NCBI GenBank assembly: GCA_021161675.1
Contig: JAGHAF010000014.1
Location: 1-57,102 of the forward strand
From: Planctomycetota bacterium
Lineage (GTDB): Bacteria > Planctomycetota > Brocadiia > SM23-32
Direction of reading: 5' to 3'
Length of the DNA: 57,102 nucleotides
Under the pieces are notes generated by a model. The model searched no databases and was not told the origin of the DNA. It saw only the letters and a program-made list of their open reading frames with translations. The first letter of the stretch is position 1; each line of letters opens with the position of its first letter. Both the position numbers and the translations under genes were made by a program. Positions 1-8,967 of the stretch are shown in pieces.

Positions 1-2
1 AA

Positions 3-122
3 GCGCTGCGCTCAAATGCCGTTCCGGTGGCTCTCATGAACGGGGAGCAACTCGTGGACCTCCTAGTTGAATACGGCATCGGCGTGACCCGCCAGTCTCA
101 CGACATCTTCGCGCTCGATTAG
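3..122 (+). CDS. Mrr-like restriction endonuclease, C-terminal fragment
   Basis: An open frame enters from the left edge and ends at TAG 120-122, giving 39 residues. The stretch with V-A-L-M-N-G-E-Q-L followed by hydrophobic residues and Y-G-I-G-V resembles the C-terminal end of Mrr-type (PD-(D/E)XK superfamily) restriction endonucleases, which typically finish with a hydrophobic strand, a DGxxL helix and a short 'hnvGv' segment. The catalytic part lies outside the window, so activity cannot be judged. Family assignment from so short a piece is tentative. Confidence 0.5.
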   Translation, partial: ALRSNAVPVALMNGEQLVDLLVEYGIGVTRQSHDIFALD

Positions 123-578
123 CAGACGGACTCTGGCCAAGAGGCTCCGCCTCATCATCAATGAGGCCGTCCTTCTCCCGGAAGAGGGCTCCCTGGTGTT
201 CACCACAAGCGATGCGGCCAGGAAGGTGATGCGGGTAGCAGGTTAGCTACGATAGCCAAACCTGCACGTTGAAATGTGAACATGGAGCGGTTAGTGTCAT
301 TGTTGGGATTGTCAGCTTCGTCCCGTGTGGACGATGTGCGCGGGATAGCTGTGTGCGGGGGCGCCTTTCGAGGCGGAACTCCTCTCCCTGTAAAGAGTTG
401 CAGACGAATCCGGAAAATGCTCGTGAAATATCCGGGGTAACTATCTCTTTCTCCAGCTTGCGGGCCGGCGGGCAGCTTCAGTCCATGACATCCCTTGCCC
501 TGAGCGATTATACTTTGAACACCGGATGGCATTATGGATACGATAGGGGGGCTGTGGTAACAGGTTCCTGGAGGATGT
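123..578. other. intergenic stretch, no supported gene
   Basis: 456 bases without a convincing gene. A frame from about 130 to 245 reads like a short protein tail but has no start and no recognisable motif. The open frames on both strands across 200-628 have no family signature. A weak promoter-like pair (TTGAAC 515-520, TACGAT 539-544) precedes the methyltransferase. Confidence 0.5.
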
Positions 579-1367
579 ATGGCCCAACTGGCGAGCCCCT
601 ACAACGAGGACGTGGCCCGCGTCTATGACCTGCTCGTCTACGGCGAACCGCGCGCCCAGGCCGGGGGGCACGAGCTGGCGTTCCTGCGGTGGGCTTTGGA
701 GCAGGTCTGCGTCCGCCCGGTCGAAGATGTGCTGGACGTGGGCTGCGGGACCGGGTATCACCTGGCGCCGCTGGCGCGCGCCGGCTATCGCGTTACCGGA
801 CTGGACTGCTCGGCGCACATGCTGCGCCAGTGCCGGCGGAAGCTGGACGCGGAGGGCCTTGAGGCGGAATTGCTCGACGGGAACATGGAGGAACTGGAGG
901 CCGAGGGGCGCTACGACGCTGTCCTGTGCATGAACTCGATACTGTGCTACCTCGTCGAGGCGGAGGGGGTCGTGGACGTTCTGCGCCGGCTGGGCCGCGC
1001 GCTCAGGCCCGGGGGCCTGCTGGTCGCCGACAATTGCAACTTCTTCGCGCAGTGGCGCCGCCTGGAGGAGGATTACGGCGAGGTGAGGGAAGCGGAGGGC
1101 GTGCGGATTGATTATCACGATCGGCACTGGTACGAGGACTTCGCTTCGATCTACCACGTGGAGATCGAAGCGGCGGTCCGCGAGCCGGGGCGCCGGTGGC
1201 GATTCCACAGCGATGAGGGGCTGCGCGCCATGACCGTGGGAGAGCTGAGAGCATACCTGAGGGAGGCCGGCTTCGAGCAGGTCGAAAGCTTCCCGAGCTT
1301 CGACGTGAATCTTAAGGACGAGACCAGCGGAGAACGGATGATCTTCCTGGCGGCGCGCGCCACTTGA
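579..1367 (+). CDS. class I SAM-dependent methyltransferase
   Basis: 262 residues with a Rossmann-type SAM-binding fold. Motif I (DVGCGTGYH, about residues 50-58) is followed by an acidic strand end (TGLDCS) that would hold the SAM ribose, and by a later LRPGGLLVADN segment typical of motif post-III. The ATG at 579 follows a GGAGG just upstream. The C-terminal half (FHSDEGLRAMTVGELRAYL) resembles small-molecule methyltransferases more than rRNA enzymes, but the substrate is unknown. It lies upstream of a methionine-synthase-like gene and ahcY, which would recycle the S-adenosylhomocysteine it makes. Confidence 0.85.
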   Translation: MAQLASPYNEDVARVYDLLVYGEPRAQAGGHELAFLRWALEQVCVRPVEDVLDVGCGTGYHLAPLARAGYRVTGLDCSAHMLRQCRRKLDAEGLEAELLDGNMEELEAEGRYDAVLCMNSILCYLVEAEGVVDVLRRLGRALRPGGLLVADNCNFFAQWRRLEEDYGEVREAEGVRIDYHDRHWYEDFASIYHVEIEAAVREPGRRWRFHSDEGLRAMTVGELRAYLREAGFEQVESFPSFDVNLKDETSGERMIFLAARAT

Positions 1368-1393
1368 GGGCACGCGGAGCGGGCGGGCGTCGT

Positions 1394-1422
1394 TCGACAG
1401 GGGCGCCGGCGCGTGCTATAAC
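1394..1422 (+). promoter_or_regulatory. predicted sigma-70 promoter for the metE-like/ahcY pair
   Basis: TCGACA at 1394-1399 and TATAAC at 1417-1422 are separated by 17 bases and lie about 50 bases before the start codon at 1474. No SAM or SAH riboswitch fold is evident in the leader. Confidence 0.5.
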
Positions 1423-1473
1423 CTCTGGGGTCGGCATCTCCAGCAGAGGACGCGGGCGGCAGCCCGGATAACA

Positions 1474-2511
1474 ATGAAAACGCCATTCACACCATCACTG
1501 ATGACCACGGGGGTCGGCAGCCTGCCCCTGACCGATCCCGACGAAGCGGCCGCCTTCGTGCTGGAGGCTGGCCTCTCAATCCCCTTCTGGCCGCAGTTGC
1601 CGAAGCGGCGCTTCGCGGAGCGGATGGTGCCGCAGTTCAGCGGGCCGATGCCCTGCGTGCGCGTTGATCCAGCCGAGGGCAAGGTCTACTGGACGCCCGA
1701 ACGCAAGTACGAGGAGCTCGAGGAGTTCTACGGCAAATTCCTGGCGGAAGATGGGTCGCCGTTCGGGCTGAGCGAGGAAAGGGCCGCCGGCTTTAGCGCC
1801 TTGCGCCGCGCCTGTGCGGGCCGGAAGTGGCGCTACGTCAAGGGACAGGTTACCGGGCCCATCACGTTTACGACAAGCATCCAGAGCGAGGAAGGCGCCA
1901 CGCTGTTCAGCGACCCCGAGCTGCGGGATGCGGCGGTCAAGGCGCTGGCCCGCAACGCACGCTGGCAGGTGGAGCAGCTCAGGGAGTTCGCCGAGGAGGC
2001 GGTGATCATCTTCGTGGACGAACCGGTGCTGGCTGTCTACGGCTCCAGTGCGCTGGCCGCCATCTCTGAGGCGCACGTGCGCGAAATGCTCGGCGAGGTG
2101 TTCGAGGCGATAGAGGACGCCGGAGGCATAAGCGGCATGCACGTGTGCGGGAACAGCGATTGGCCCGTAATGGCCTCGACCGGCGTCCAGGTGCTCAACT
2201 TCGACGCCTACCAGTTCGGTCACACATTGGGCCTCTATCCCGATGCTATAAGCGACTTCCTTGAACGCGGCGGCTGCATTGCGTGGGGGATAGTGCCCAC
2301 GACCGCCGACATAGCCGTGGCCGACCTGGAGTCCCTCACGCTTGGGATCGAGAAGGGCCTGGCCGCCCTGACGGACAAGGGGCTCGACGGCGCCCTGCTT
2401 CGCCGGAGGTCGCTGCTGACGCCTTCGTGCGGCGCGGGGAGCCTGGAAGAGGCCGAGACGGAGAAAGTATTCGACTTGCTGCGCCGGCTCCGGGAGCGAG
2501 TGGGGCGGTGA
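1474..2511 (+). CDS. core MetE-like methionine synthase (UROD/MetE superfamily barrel)
   Basis: 345 residues, matching only the C-terminal catalytic barrel of cobalamin-independent methionine synthase. There is no N-terminal half for polyglutamyl-folate handling. The zinc-site pattern is visible: H223-x-C225 (GMHVCGN) and C319 (TPSCG). The third-ligand region carries D244 where MetE has Glu. Such short forms ('core-MetE', archaeal MtsA-like) are known to take methyl groups from methylcobalamin or corrinoid proteins rather than methyl-folate. Placed 35 bases before ahcY, it probably regenerates methionine from homocysteine released by AhcY. The methyl donor is inferred. Confidence 0.75.
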   Translation: MKTPFTPSLMTTGVGSLPLTDPDEAAAFVLEAGLSIPFWPQLPKRRFAERMVPQFSGPMPCVRVDPAEGKVYWTPERKYEELEEFYGKFLAEDGSPFGLSEERAAGFSALRRACAGRKWRYVKGQVTGPITFTTSIQSEEGATLFSDPELRDAAVKALARNARWQVEQLREFAEEAVIIFVDEPVLAVYGSSALAAISEAHVREMLGEVFEAIEDAGGISGMHVCGNSDWPVMASTGVQVLNFDAYQFGHTLGLYPDAISDFLERGGCIAWGIVPTTADIAVADLESLTLGIEKGLAALTDKGLDGALLRRRSLLTPSCGAGSLEEAETEKVFDLLRRLRERVGR

Positions 2512-2528
2512 GGTAAGAATCCGACTGA

Positions 2529-3806
<1,278 letters not shown>

Positions 3807-3943
3807 AAAGTACGAAGTATGAAGGATGAAATTGAACGGCAACGGCAAATATCCGGGTTAGCTTCATCCCCGCCACGGCGGATAAACTTCATCCTTGGCG
3901 GCCTCGGCGCCTGCCGTTGCTGTACCTACAGCCTGTCGTTTCT
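3807..3943. repeat. dispersed repeat family A, copy 1, in a convergent intergenic gap
   Basis: Between ahcY and the site-2 protease gene lies GGATGAAATTGAACGGCAAC (starting at 3824) followed by opposite-orientation pieces (TTCATCC twice, GCCGTTGC near 3913), so the region can fold on itself. Related GATGAA...AACGGCAACGGCAA strings occur at 39822-39862 and 44461-44520. It may double as a transcription barrier between the convergent genes. Confidence 0.5.
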
Positions 3944-4684
3944 TCATCTTTGCCTTTCGATGAGCATGAGCAAGCTGCCCAGGGCCGCCCGCCGCAGGAA
4001 GTAACCCAGCACAAGGAACCACAGCCCCTGGACCAGCGCGTGTTTGAAGAGGCTGAAAAGCCCCAGCATCATCAGGCCGGTGGCGAAGAATGTCCCCACG
4101 TGAGCGGCGATCCTGGTCGCGATGGCCAGGTCGTTACTCACGCTCCACAATAAGCTCCTCAGCACGCGCCCACCATCCAGCGGGAAGGCCGGCAGACTGT
4201 TGAACGCCGCCAGCGCAAAGTTCATGAAGAACAGCAGTTGCGCCACGCTCCACACGAGGGGAGACCATCCCAGGGCCGATGCGACCAGCCAGAACGCCAG
4301 GAAAAAGCATCCGAGCGCGATACTCGAAGCCGGCCCTGCGATGGCCATGAAGAACTCGGCCGGCGCCGTCGGGGGCTCTCCCTCGAGCTGGCTTACGCCG
4401 CCGAAGATGAACAAGGTGATCCCCGCAACCGACACGCCCGTGTAGCGGGCCACCAGGCAGTGGCAGAGCTCGTGCACGATCAGGGAGGCAAAAAGCCCCA
4501 TCGTTGCCACAAAACCGAGCCCCCAATACACGTAGGCCGGCTCCTGCGCCCCGAGGACGTTCGGGAAATGCGCCAGCGCCAGGTTGCACCACAACAGGGC
4601 CACCAGGAAGAGCCAGGAAAAACTGGCCTTGACCGGCACCCCGAAAAGCCGAAAAAGCACCTTCTCGCGTTGGGGCAATACCAT
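3944..4684 (-). CDS. site-2 protease family (M50) membrane metalloprotease
   Basis: 246 residues with about six hydrophobic segments. The zinc motif HELCH lies in the second helix region and NSLPAFPLDGGRVL supplies the third ligand (LDGG), the S2P/M50 signature. No PDZ or CBS domain is present, so it belongs to the small Rip-like group. These enzymes cut transmembrane helices, usually of anti-sigma factors or signal-peptide remnants; the substrate here is unknown. It diverges from the serpin gene across about 190 bases. Start ATG at 4684; the C-terminus reaches a family A repeat. Confidence 0.88.
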   Translation of the reverse strand: MVLPQREKVLFRLFGVPVKASFSWLFLVALLWCNLALAHFPNVLGAQEPAYVYWGLGFVATMGLFASLIVHELCHCLVARYTGVSVAGITLFIFGGVSQLEGEPPTAPAEFFMAIAGPASSIALGCFFLAFWLVASALGWSPLVWSVAQLLFFMNFALAAFNSLPAFPLDGGRVLRSLLWSVSNDLAIATRIAAHVGTFFATGLMMLGLFSLFKHALVQGLWFLVLGYFLRRAALGSLLMLIERQR

Positions 4685-4783
4685 TTGATCCTCGATTGGG
4701 AACGAACAATGTTTCCCGGATAGACACTAACATTATGGCAGTTCTGAGCGCGTGCGTCTACCTCTTGCGCGCCGCTGCGCCGC

Positions 4784-4812
4784 TTTCAGGTCGGAACTGC
4801 ATGGACTATAAT
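4784..4812 (+). promoter_or_regulatory. possible promoter of the serpin gene
   Basis: A perfect TATAAT at 4807-4812 lies 65 bases before the serpin start. The -35 position 17 bases upstream is poor (TTTCAG, 4784-4789), so the promoter may be weak or activator-dependent. Confidence 0.4.
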
Positions 4813-4877
4813 GATCGAACAGGCGCGGTTTGGAATCAGCGGTTCCAATTGAGCGAAGGAAAGGGGGGCGATAAGCG

Positions 4878-6134
4878 ATGAAGCGAGCAGGGATCGTGAC
4901 GGGGTTGATGGTGGTCTGTCTCCTGGCTCTGGGCGCAGGAACGCCAGAGAAGAAAACCGTCGAGATCAAAGAGGCCGACGTCACAGCCGCCAACAACGCG
5001 TTCGCGACTGACATTTACAAGGAGCTGGCCAAGAAGGAGGGCAATCTCTTCTTATCCCCTTACAGCCTGTCCAGCGCGCTGACCATGACCTACGCGGGCG
5101 CCGGGGGCGACACCAGGGCGCAGATGTCCGCGGTTCTGCATCTGCCTCAGGACGGCGAGAAGCTCCACCGCGCGGCCGGGGACTTGCTCGAAAGTATCGG
5201 GCAGGCCCCTTCGACGGGCTCAGGGCAGGGGAAGCAATGCCGGCTGGACATCGCCAACGCCCTCTGGGGGCAGAAGGGCTATCGGTTCCTTCCGCATTTC
5301 TTGAGTCTCCTGAAGGAAAGCTATGACGCGCCGCTGCACGAGGTGAACTTCATCGCGGAGCCCGAAAAGGCGCGAAAGACCATCAACGCCTGGGCGGAGG
5401 AGAAAACGCGGGAGAAGATAAAGGACCTGATCCCGCCGGGCATTATCACCCGGCTCACGAGGCTTGTTCTCACCAACGCCGTCTACTTCAAGGGCCTGTG
5501 GAAGAAACCGTTCAAAGAGGAAAGGACCCGCGAGATGCCCTTCCACGTCTCAGCGGAGGAGGAGATCCAGGCGCCGATGATGCGCCAGGTCGAGCGGCTC
5601 GGCTACGCCGAGATAGAGGGCGGCCAGATAGTGGAGCTGCCGTACGCCGGAGACAGGCTCTCGATGCTGGTCGTGGTGCCTGAAGAGCGGGACGGGCTGC
5701 GTCAGTTGGAGAGCGGCCTCAGCAGCAAGAAGCTCAAGTCCTGGCTGGACCGGCTGCGGCAGCGCAAAACGAGGCTGTACCTGCCACGCTTCGAGATGAC
5801 CTCGGCCTTTCGGCTCAGCGACCCGTTGAAGGCGCTCGGCATGAAGGATGCGTTCTCACTTCCTCCGGCCGACTTCTCCGGCATGAACGGGGAGAAGGAC
5901 CTTTTCATCTCCGCGGTAGTCCACAAAACATACGTGAAAGTCAACGAGGAGGGCACCGAGGCCGCCGCGGCGACCGCTGTAGTCATGACGTTGAAGTCCG
6001 TGGGACCGCCGGCCGAGATCCCCGTCGTGAGGGCCGACCATCCGTTCCTGTTCATTATCTACCACAGGGCGACCGGCGCCGTTCTGTTCATCGGCCGGGT
6101 AGTGCGCCCCGGGCAGACAGAAAGCGCAAAGTAG
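4878..6134 (+). CDS. secreted inhibitory serpin (serine protease inhibitor)
   Basis: 418 residues: a hydrophobic leader (about 1-22), then a full serpin fold with NLFLSPYSLSSALTMTYAGA near the N-terminus, IANALWGQ, LVLTNAVYFKGLW, and the C-terminal ADHPFLFIIYHRATGAVLFI. The hinge NEEGTEAAAATA has the small-residue pattern of inhibitory serpins. Counting from the P15 glycine puts P1-P1' at Lys-Ser in VVMTLKSVG, predicting trypsin-like targets. Residues 110-118 (APSTGSGQG) are an in-frame insertion matching a dispersed repeat. It probably acts outside the cytoplasm; the target protease is unknown. Confidence 0.93.
   Translation: MKRAGIVTGLMVVCLLALGAGTPEKKTVEIKEADVTAANNAFATDIYKELAKKEGNLFLSPYSLSSALTMTYAGAGGDTRAQMSAVLHLPQDGEKLHRAAGDLLESIGQAPSTGSGQGKQCRLDIANALWGQKGYRFLPHFLSLLKESYDAPLHEVNFIAEPEKARKTINAWAEEKTREKIKDLIPPGIITRLTRLVLTNAVYFKGLWKKPFKEERTREMPFHVSAEEEIQAPMMRQVERLGYAEIEGGQIVELPYAGDRLSMLVVVPEERDGLRQLESGLSSKKLKSWLDRLRQRKTRLYLPRFEMTSAFRLSDPLKALGMKDAFSLPPADFSGMNGEKDLFISAVVHKTYVKVNEEGTEAAAATAVVMTLKSVGPPAEIPVVRADHPFLFIIYHRATGAVLFIGRVVRPGQTESAK
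5206..5231. repeat. dispersed CCTTCGA-GGCTCAGGGC repeat inside the serpin gene
   Basis: The 26 bases start CCCCTTCGACGGGCTCAGGG and match TCCTTCGAGAGGCTCAGGGC at 36903-36922 in non-coding DNA, with a weaker relative at 18656-18675. In the serpin it is read in frame as APSTGSGQG in a surface-loop position before the conserved IANALWGQ. Confidence 0.6.
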
Positions 6135-6194
6135 AATGGGAGGGGAAGAATGTGGAAGGATGAAGGATGAGGGATGAAGAAGATTTGCTATAAG

Positions 6195-6416
6195 CTATAG
6201 GAGGGCCAGAAAGTCCTGTACGGACAGGCCGGCGTGGCGAACGATGGCGCGCAGTGTCCCTCTGTCCAACTGTTTGTGATCGGGCACGACGACTTGCGAG
6301 AAAGGCTCGTCCCGCCGGAGAATCATATGGCTGCCTTGCTGACGCTTCAGCTTGAAGCCCACTTTTGCCAAAGCTTTCACGCACTTACGCCCGGATATTG
6401 TCGGCAACTTGCTCAT
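6195..6416 (-). CDS. hicA: HicA-type mRNA interferase toxin
   Basis: 73 residues, the usual size. The sequence has the HicA dsRBD-like pattern: SGRKCVKALAKVGFKLKRQQGSH with the catalytic-type His in GSHMILRR, then VVVPDHKQLDRGTLRAIVRHAGLS. HicA toxins cleave mRNA and are neutralised by HicB. Its start overlaps the end of hicB by four bases (ATGA), indicating translational coupling with the antitoxin first. Confidence 0.92.
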   Translation of the reverse strand: MSKLPTISGRKCVKALAKVGFKLKRQQGSHMILRRDEPFSQVVVPDHKQLDRGTLRAIVRHAGLSVQDFLALL

Positions 6417-6619
6417 ACAGCCAATAGCAGCGCATCAAAGTGGTCCGGGGGCGCTTCGAGGCCGTCTTCCTCCAGTGCCTTCGTAAATCCCTCTATCGCC
6501 TCCCTGATGTTGGCGATTGCTTCTTCTTTCGTCTGGCCCTGGCTGATGCAGCCCGGCAGGCTGGGGCACTCCGCAACCCAGTAGCCGTCTTCACCGGGGT
6601 AGATGACCACTTGTCTCAT
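6413..6619 (-). CDS. hicB: HicB-family antitoxin
   Basis: Sixty-eight residues from the ATG at 6619, chosen because GGGAGA lies about 9 bases upstream; an earlier start at 6652 would add 11 residues without a ribosome site. The protein shows the degenerate RNase-H-like HicB core: GYWVAECPSLPGCISQGQTKEEAIANIREAIEGFTKAL. No C-terminal DNA-binding domain is present, so autoregulation would need another factor or the short form alone. It precedes hicA with a four-base overlap. Confidence 0.92.
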   Translation of the reverse strand: MRQVVIYPGEDGYWVAECPSLPGCISQGQTKEEAIANIREAIEGFTKALEEDGLEAPPDHFDALLLAV

Positions 6620-6675
6620 GGGTTTTCTCCCATAGGTAGAACGTTCGGTCAATGCGGTAGTGGTAACACACTTGT

Positions 6676-6704
6676 ATTATCTATGGTGTGCAGCAGAGGG
6701 TCAA
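6676..6704 (-). promoter_or_regulatory. predicted promoter of hicBA
   Basis: On the minus strand TTGACC (6704-6699) and GATAAT (6681-6676) are 17 bases apart, about 57 bases before the hicB start. The spacing and position fit a sigma-70 promoter. Confidence 0.55.
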
Positions 6705-6833
6705 GAGCGGGACGGGCGCTTGCTATGCCGCCGCCCTATGGGCCGGCAGGTCTATGGCGGGTTGAAGGCTTTGTCGAAGGTGTCGTAAAGTGCGAACAAC
6801 GTATCAGGGAGCTTGTGCTAACGGTTTGGCAGA

Positions 6834-7823
6834 ATGGGAGGGGAAGTGTCCAAGTGGATCATCGCAAGGCGCGAAGCGGTAATTCGCCCGGGGCAGCTCT
6901 CTCCCCGGTTTGACGCAACGCGGGCGAGCGCGGCCCACGTGATCAGAATCGGCGAGAATTACCGCATGATCTATTGGGGCAGCGATTCGGAGGGGTGCAA
7001 CTATATCCTTCAGGCGGAGGCTCCGCTTGAGGAGCCGAACGAGTGGAAGCCCCTTGGCGGCCCCCTGATCGGGCCGCAGCCGGAGACGGAATACAACTGC
7101 GTGGGACCTTCTTTCCCCTTCCTGCTTCCGCTGACGCAGAGCCACTGGTTGCTCTACTTCACGGCGTGGGGCCGTTGGGCGGAAACCGGCAAGATTTCCA
7201 ACACGACCGGAGTGGCCATATCCGAAGATGGGGGCCGGTCCTGGCGGTATCATGATGAGCATCCCATGCTGCCGTTGGATCGCGAGTATGACCGCGAAGC
7301 CACCGGAAGCCTCTGGGTCATGGCGGAAGGGGGGAGACTACGCATGTACTACACCGCCATCGGAGAGTACTACCCCCGGCCGGCGGGCGTCGAGACCGGG
7401 CACGGGGAGATCATCCCGAGGATCGGCATCGCCTACGCCGAATCAGAGGATGGGATACATTGGGAGAAGCCCCTCGACGATCTTGTAGTCCGGCCGCGCG
7501 GCTTCGCCGTGGAGCCCTACGAGTACATCTGCTCCAAGCCATGTGTGGTCAGGGGCGAGACGGGCTATGTCCTGTGGGTCAACACGTTCGGCACGGCCTA
7601 CCGGGTCCATCGGTTGCTCAGTCAAGACGGGGTTCATTGGACGTGGGGCAAGCGGGTCGGGCCGGATGGCGAATTGGGGACGGGGGAGGGCGGCTGCTTC
7701 GACGACTTCCAACGCTCGTATCCCACGATAATCCGCCATGAGAACGAGTGGCGGTGCTGGTACACGGGCAATGGATTCGGGGCTACGGGCATGGGTTATG
7801 CCGTCTCGGAGGCGCCTGTTTGA
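6834..7823 (+). CDS. beta-propeller glycosidase-like protein (GH43/GH32/GH130-type fold)
   Basis: 329 residues. Repeated blocks of the form 'YYT-x-GVAxSEDGxxW' (TGVAISEDGGRSW, GIAYAESEDGIHW, VHRLLSQDGVHW) mark the blades of a five-bladed propeller, as in GH43, GH32 and GH130 glycosidases and phosphorylases. Acidic residues suitable for catalysis are present but I cannot assign the triad. There is no signal peptide, so it is probably cytoplasmic and may process an imported oligosaccharide or sugar conjugate. The ATG sits in a G-rich stretch, and a GTG at 6846 is an alternative start. It converges with the response-regulator gene. Confidence 0.7.
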   Translation: MGGEVSKWIIARREAVIRPGQLSPRFDATRASAAHVIRIGENYRMIYWGSDSEGCNYILQAEAPLEEPNEWKPLGGPLIGPQPETEYNCVGPSFPFLLPLTQSHWLLYFTAWGRWAETGKISNTTGVAISEDGGRSWRYHDEHPMLPLDREYDREATGSLWVMAEGGRLRMYYTAIGEYYPRPAGVETGHGEIIPRIGIAYAESEDGIHWEKPLDDLVVRPRGFAVEPYEYICSKPCVVRGETGYVLWVNTFGTAYRVHRLLSQDGVHWTWGKRVGPDGELGTGEGGCFDDFQRSYPTIIRHENEWRCWYTGNGFGATGMGYAVSEAPV

Positions 7824-7859
7824 GGTCTGCCGTTACGCGTCCGACGACTGCACGCCCAG

Positions 7860-8912
7860 TCAGGCGGGCCGTTCCTCCATCACTTCGGCGCGGATGCCGC
7901 GCAGCTCAGGAAGGGCGTCCATGAAGACGTCCACCAGGGGCGCTTCGAAGTGGGAACCACGTCCTTCGGCGATGATCGCCAGCGCCTTTTCCTCCGGCAT
8001 GGCGGGCCTGTAGACCCGATTGTGCACGAGCGCATCGTAGACGTCGAGAATGGCGACGATTCGGGCGCTTGCCGGTATGTCGGTCCCGGACAGCCCGTTC
8101 GGGTAGCCCGATCCGTCCAATTTCTCATGATGAGATAGGGCAATATCGCGCGCGAGATTGAGCATGCTAACCTTCGACCCTTCCAGGATCCGAGCGCCGA
8201 TTGTCGTATGGGATTTCATAATCTCGAACTCATCCTTGCTTAGCTTGCCAGGTTTGAGCAGGATCGAGTCGGGAACACCAATCTTGCCGACGTCGTGCAT
8301 CGGCGCCGCCAGGCGCAGCATCTCGCACTCCGCATCGGATTTGCCCATGTTCTTGGCCATGACCTCGGCATAGAGGCCGAGCCGCCGAATGTGAGCCCCG
8401 GTTTCGTCGTGGCGGTATTGCTGAGCGGCCATCAGTCGCAGCGCGATCTCTTCGCGGGAGAGGCGCACCTCGGCCGTGCGCTCCTGCACGGTCCCCTCGA
8501 GCTGCTCTTCGTATTGGTCTCTCAGTATCTCCAGACTGCGACGTTTCAGGGCATTGGTCACGTTGATCAGGACCTCGTTCTGCTCGAACGGTTTGATGAT
8601 GTACCCATAGGCCCCCAGTTCCACGGCTCTTGTGGCTGTGTCGCGGTCCTCCACCGCCGTCAACATTATGACGGCGGTGCGGGGGAATTGCTCTTTGGCC
8701 TGTTCGAGCAACTCCATCCCTGATATGCCAGGCATCATGATGTCCGTGAGGAGGAGCGCAAACTCCCGCCGGCGGAGCGCCTCAAGCGCCTCTTGGCCGT
8801 CTGCTGCCCGCTCGCACTCATACCCCTGCGCCGAGAGCCAGCGCGAGACCACGCGCGTCACTGACAATTCGTCGTCCACGACAAGGATTGCTGTGGTGTC
8901 CGGTTGGTTCAA
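7860..8912 (-). CDS. response regulator with HD-GYP c-di-GMP phosphodiesterase domain (RpfG-like)
   Basis: 350 residues. An N-terminal receiver (ILVVDDE, phospho-acceptor in LLTDIMMPG, conserved Lys in IIKPFE) joins by a helical linker to an HD-GYP domain (about 150-345). All signature elements are present: ETGAHIRR, MHDVGKIGVPD, SHTTIGARIL, HHEKLDGSGYPNGL. HD-GYP proteins hydrolyse cyclic di-GMP. The start is TTG at 8912 behind GGAGAAGGGAG. Last gene of the minus-strand signalling run, 55 bases after a hybrid kinase that may phosphorylate it. Confidence 0.95.
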   Translation of the reverse strand: MNQPDTTAILVVDDELSVTRVVSRWLSAQGYECERAADGQEALEALRRREFALLLTDIMMPGISGMELLEQAKEQFPRTAVIMLTAVEDRDTATRAVELGAYGYIIKPFEQNEVLINVTNALKRRSLEILRDQYEEQLEGTVQERTAEVRLSREEIALRLMAAQQYRHDETGAHIRRLGLYAEVMAKNMGKSDAECEMLRLAAPMHDVGKIGVPDSILLKPGKLSKDEFEIMKSHTTIGARILEGSKVSMLNLARDIALSHHEKLDGSGYPNGLSGTDIPASARIVAILDVYDALVHNRVYRPAMPEEKALAIIAEGRGSHFEAPLVDVFMDALPELRGIRAEVMEERPA

Positions 8913-8967
8913 CTCCCTTCTCCTTCCTGCGGCGCTTTGTCCGCCTGATGTCCTGGATCAGTCTGCA

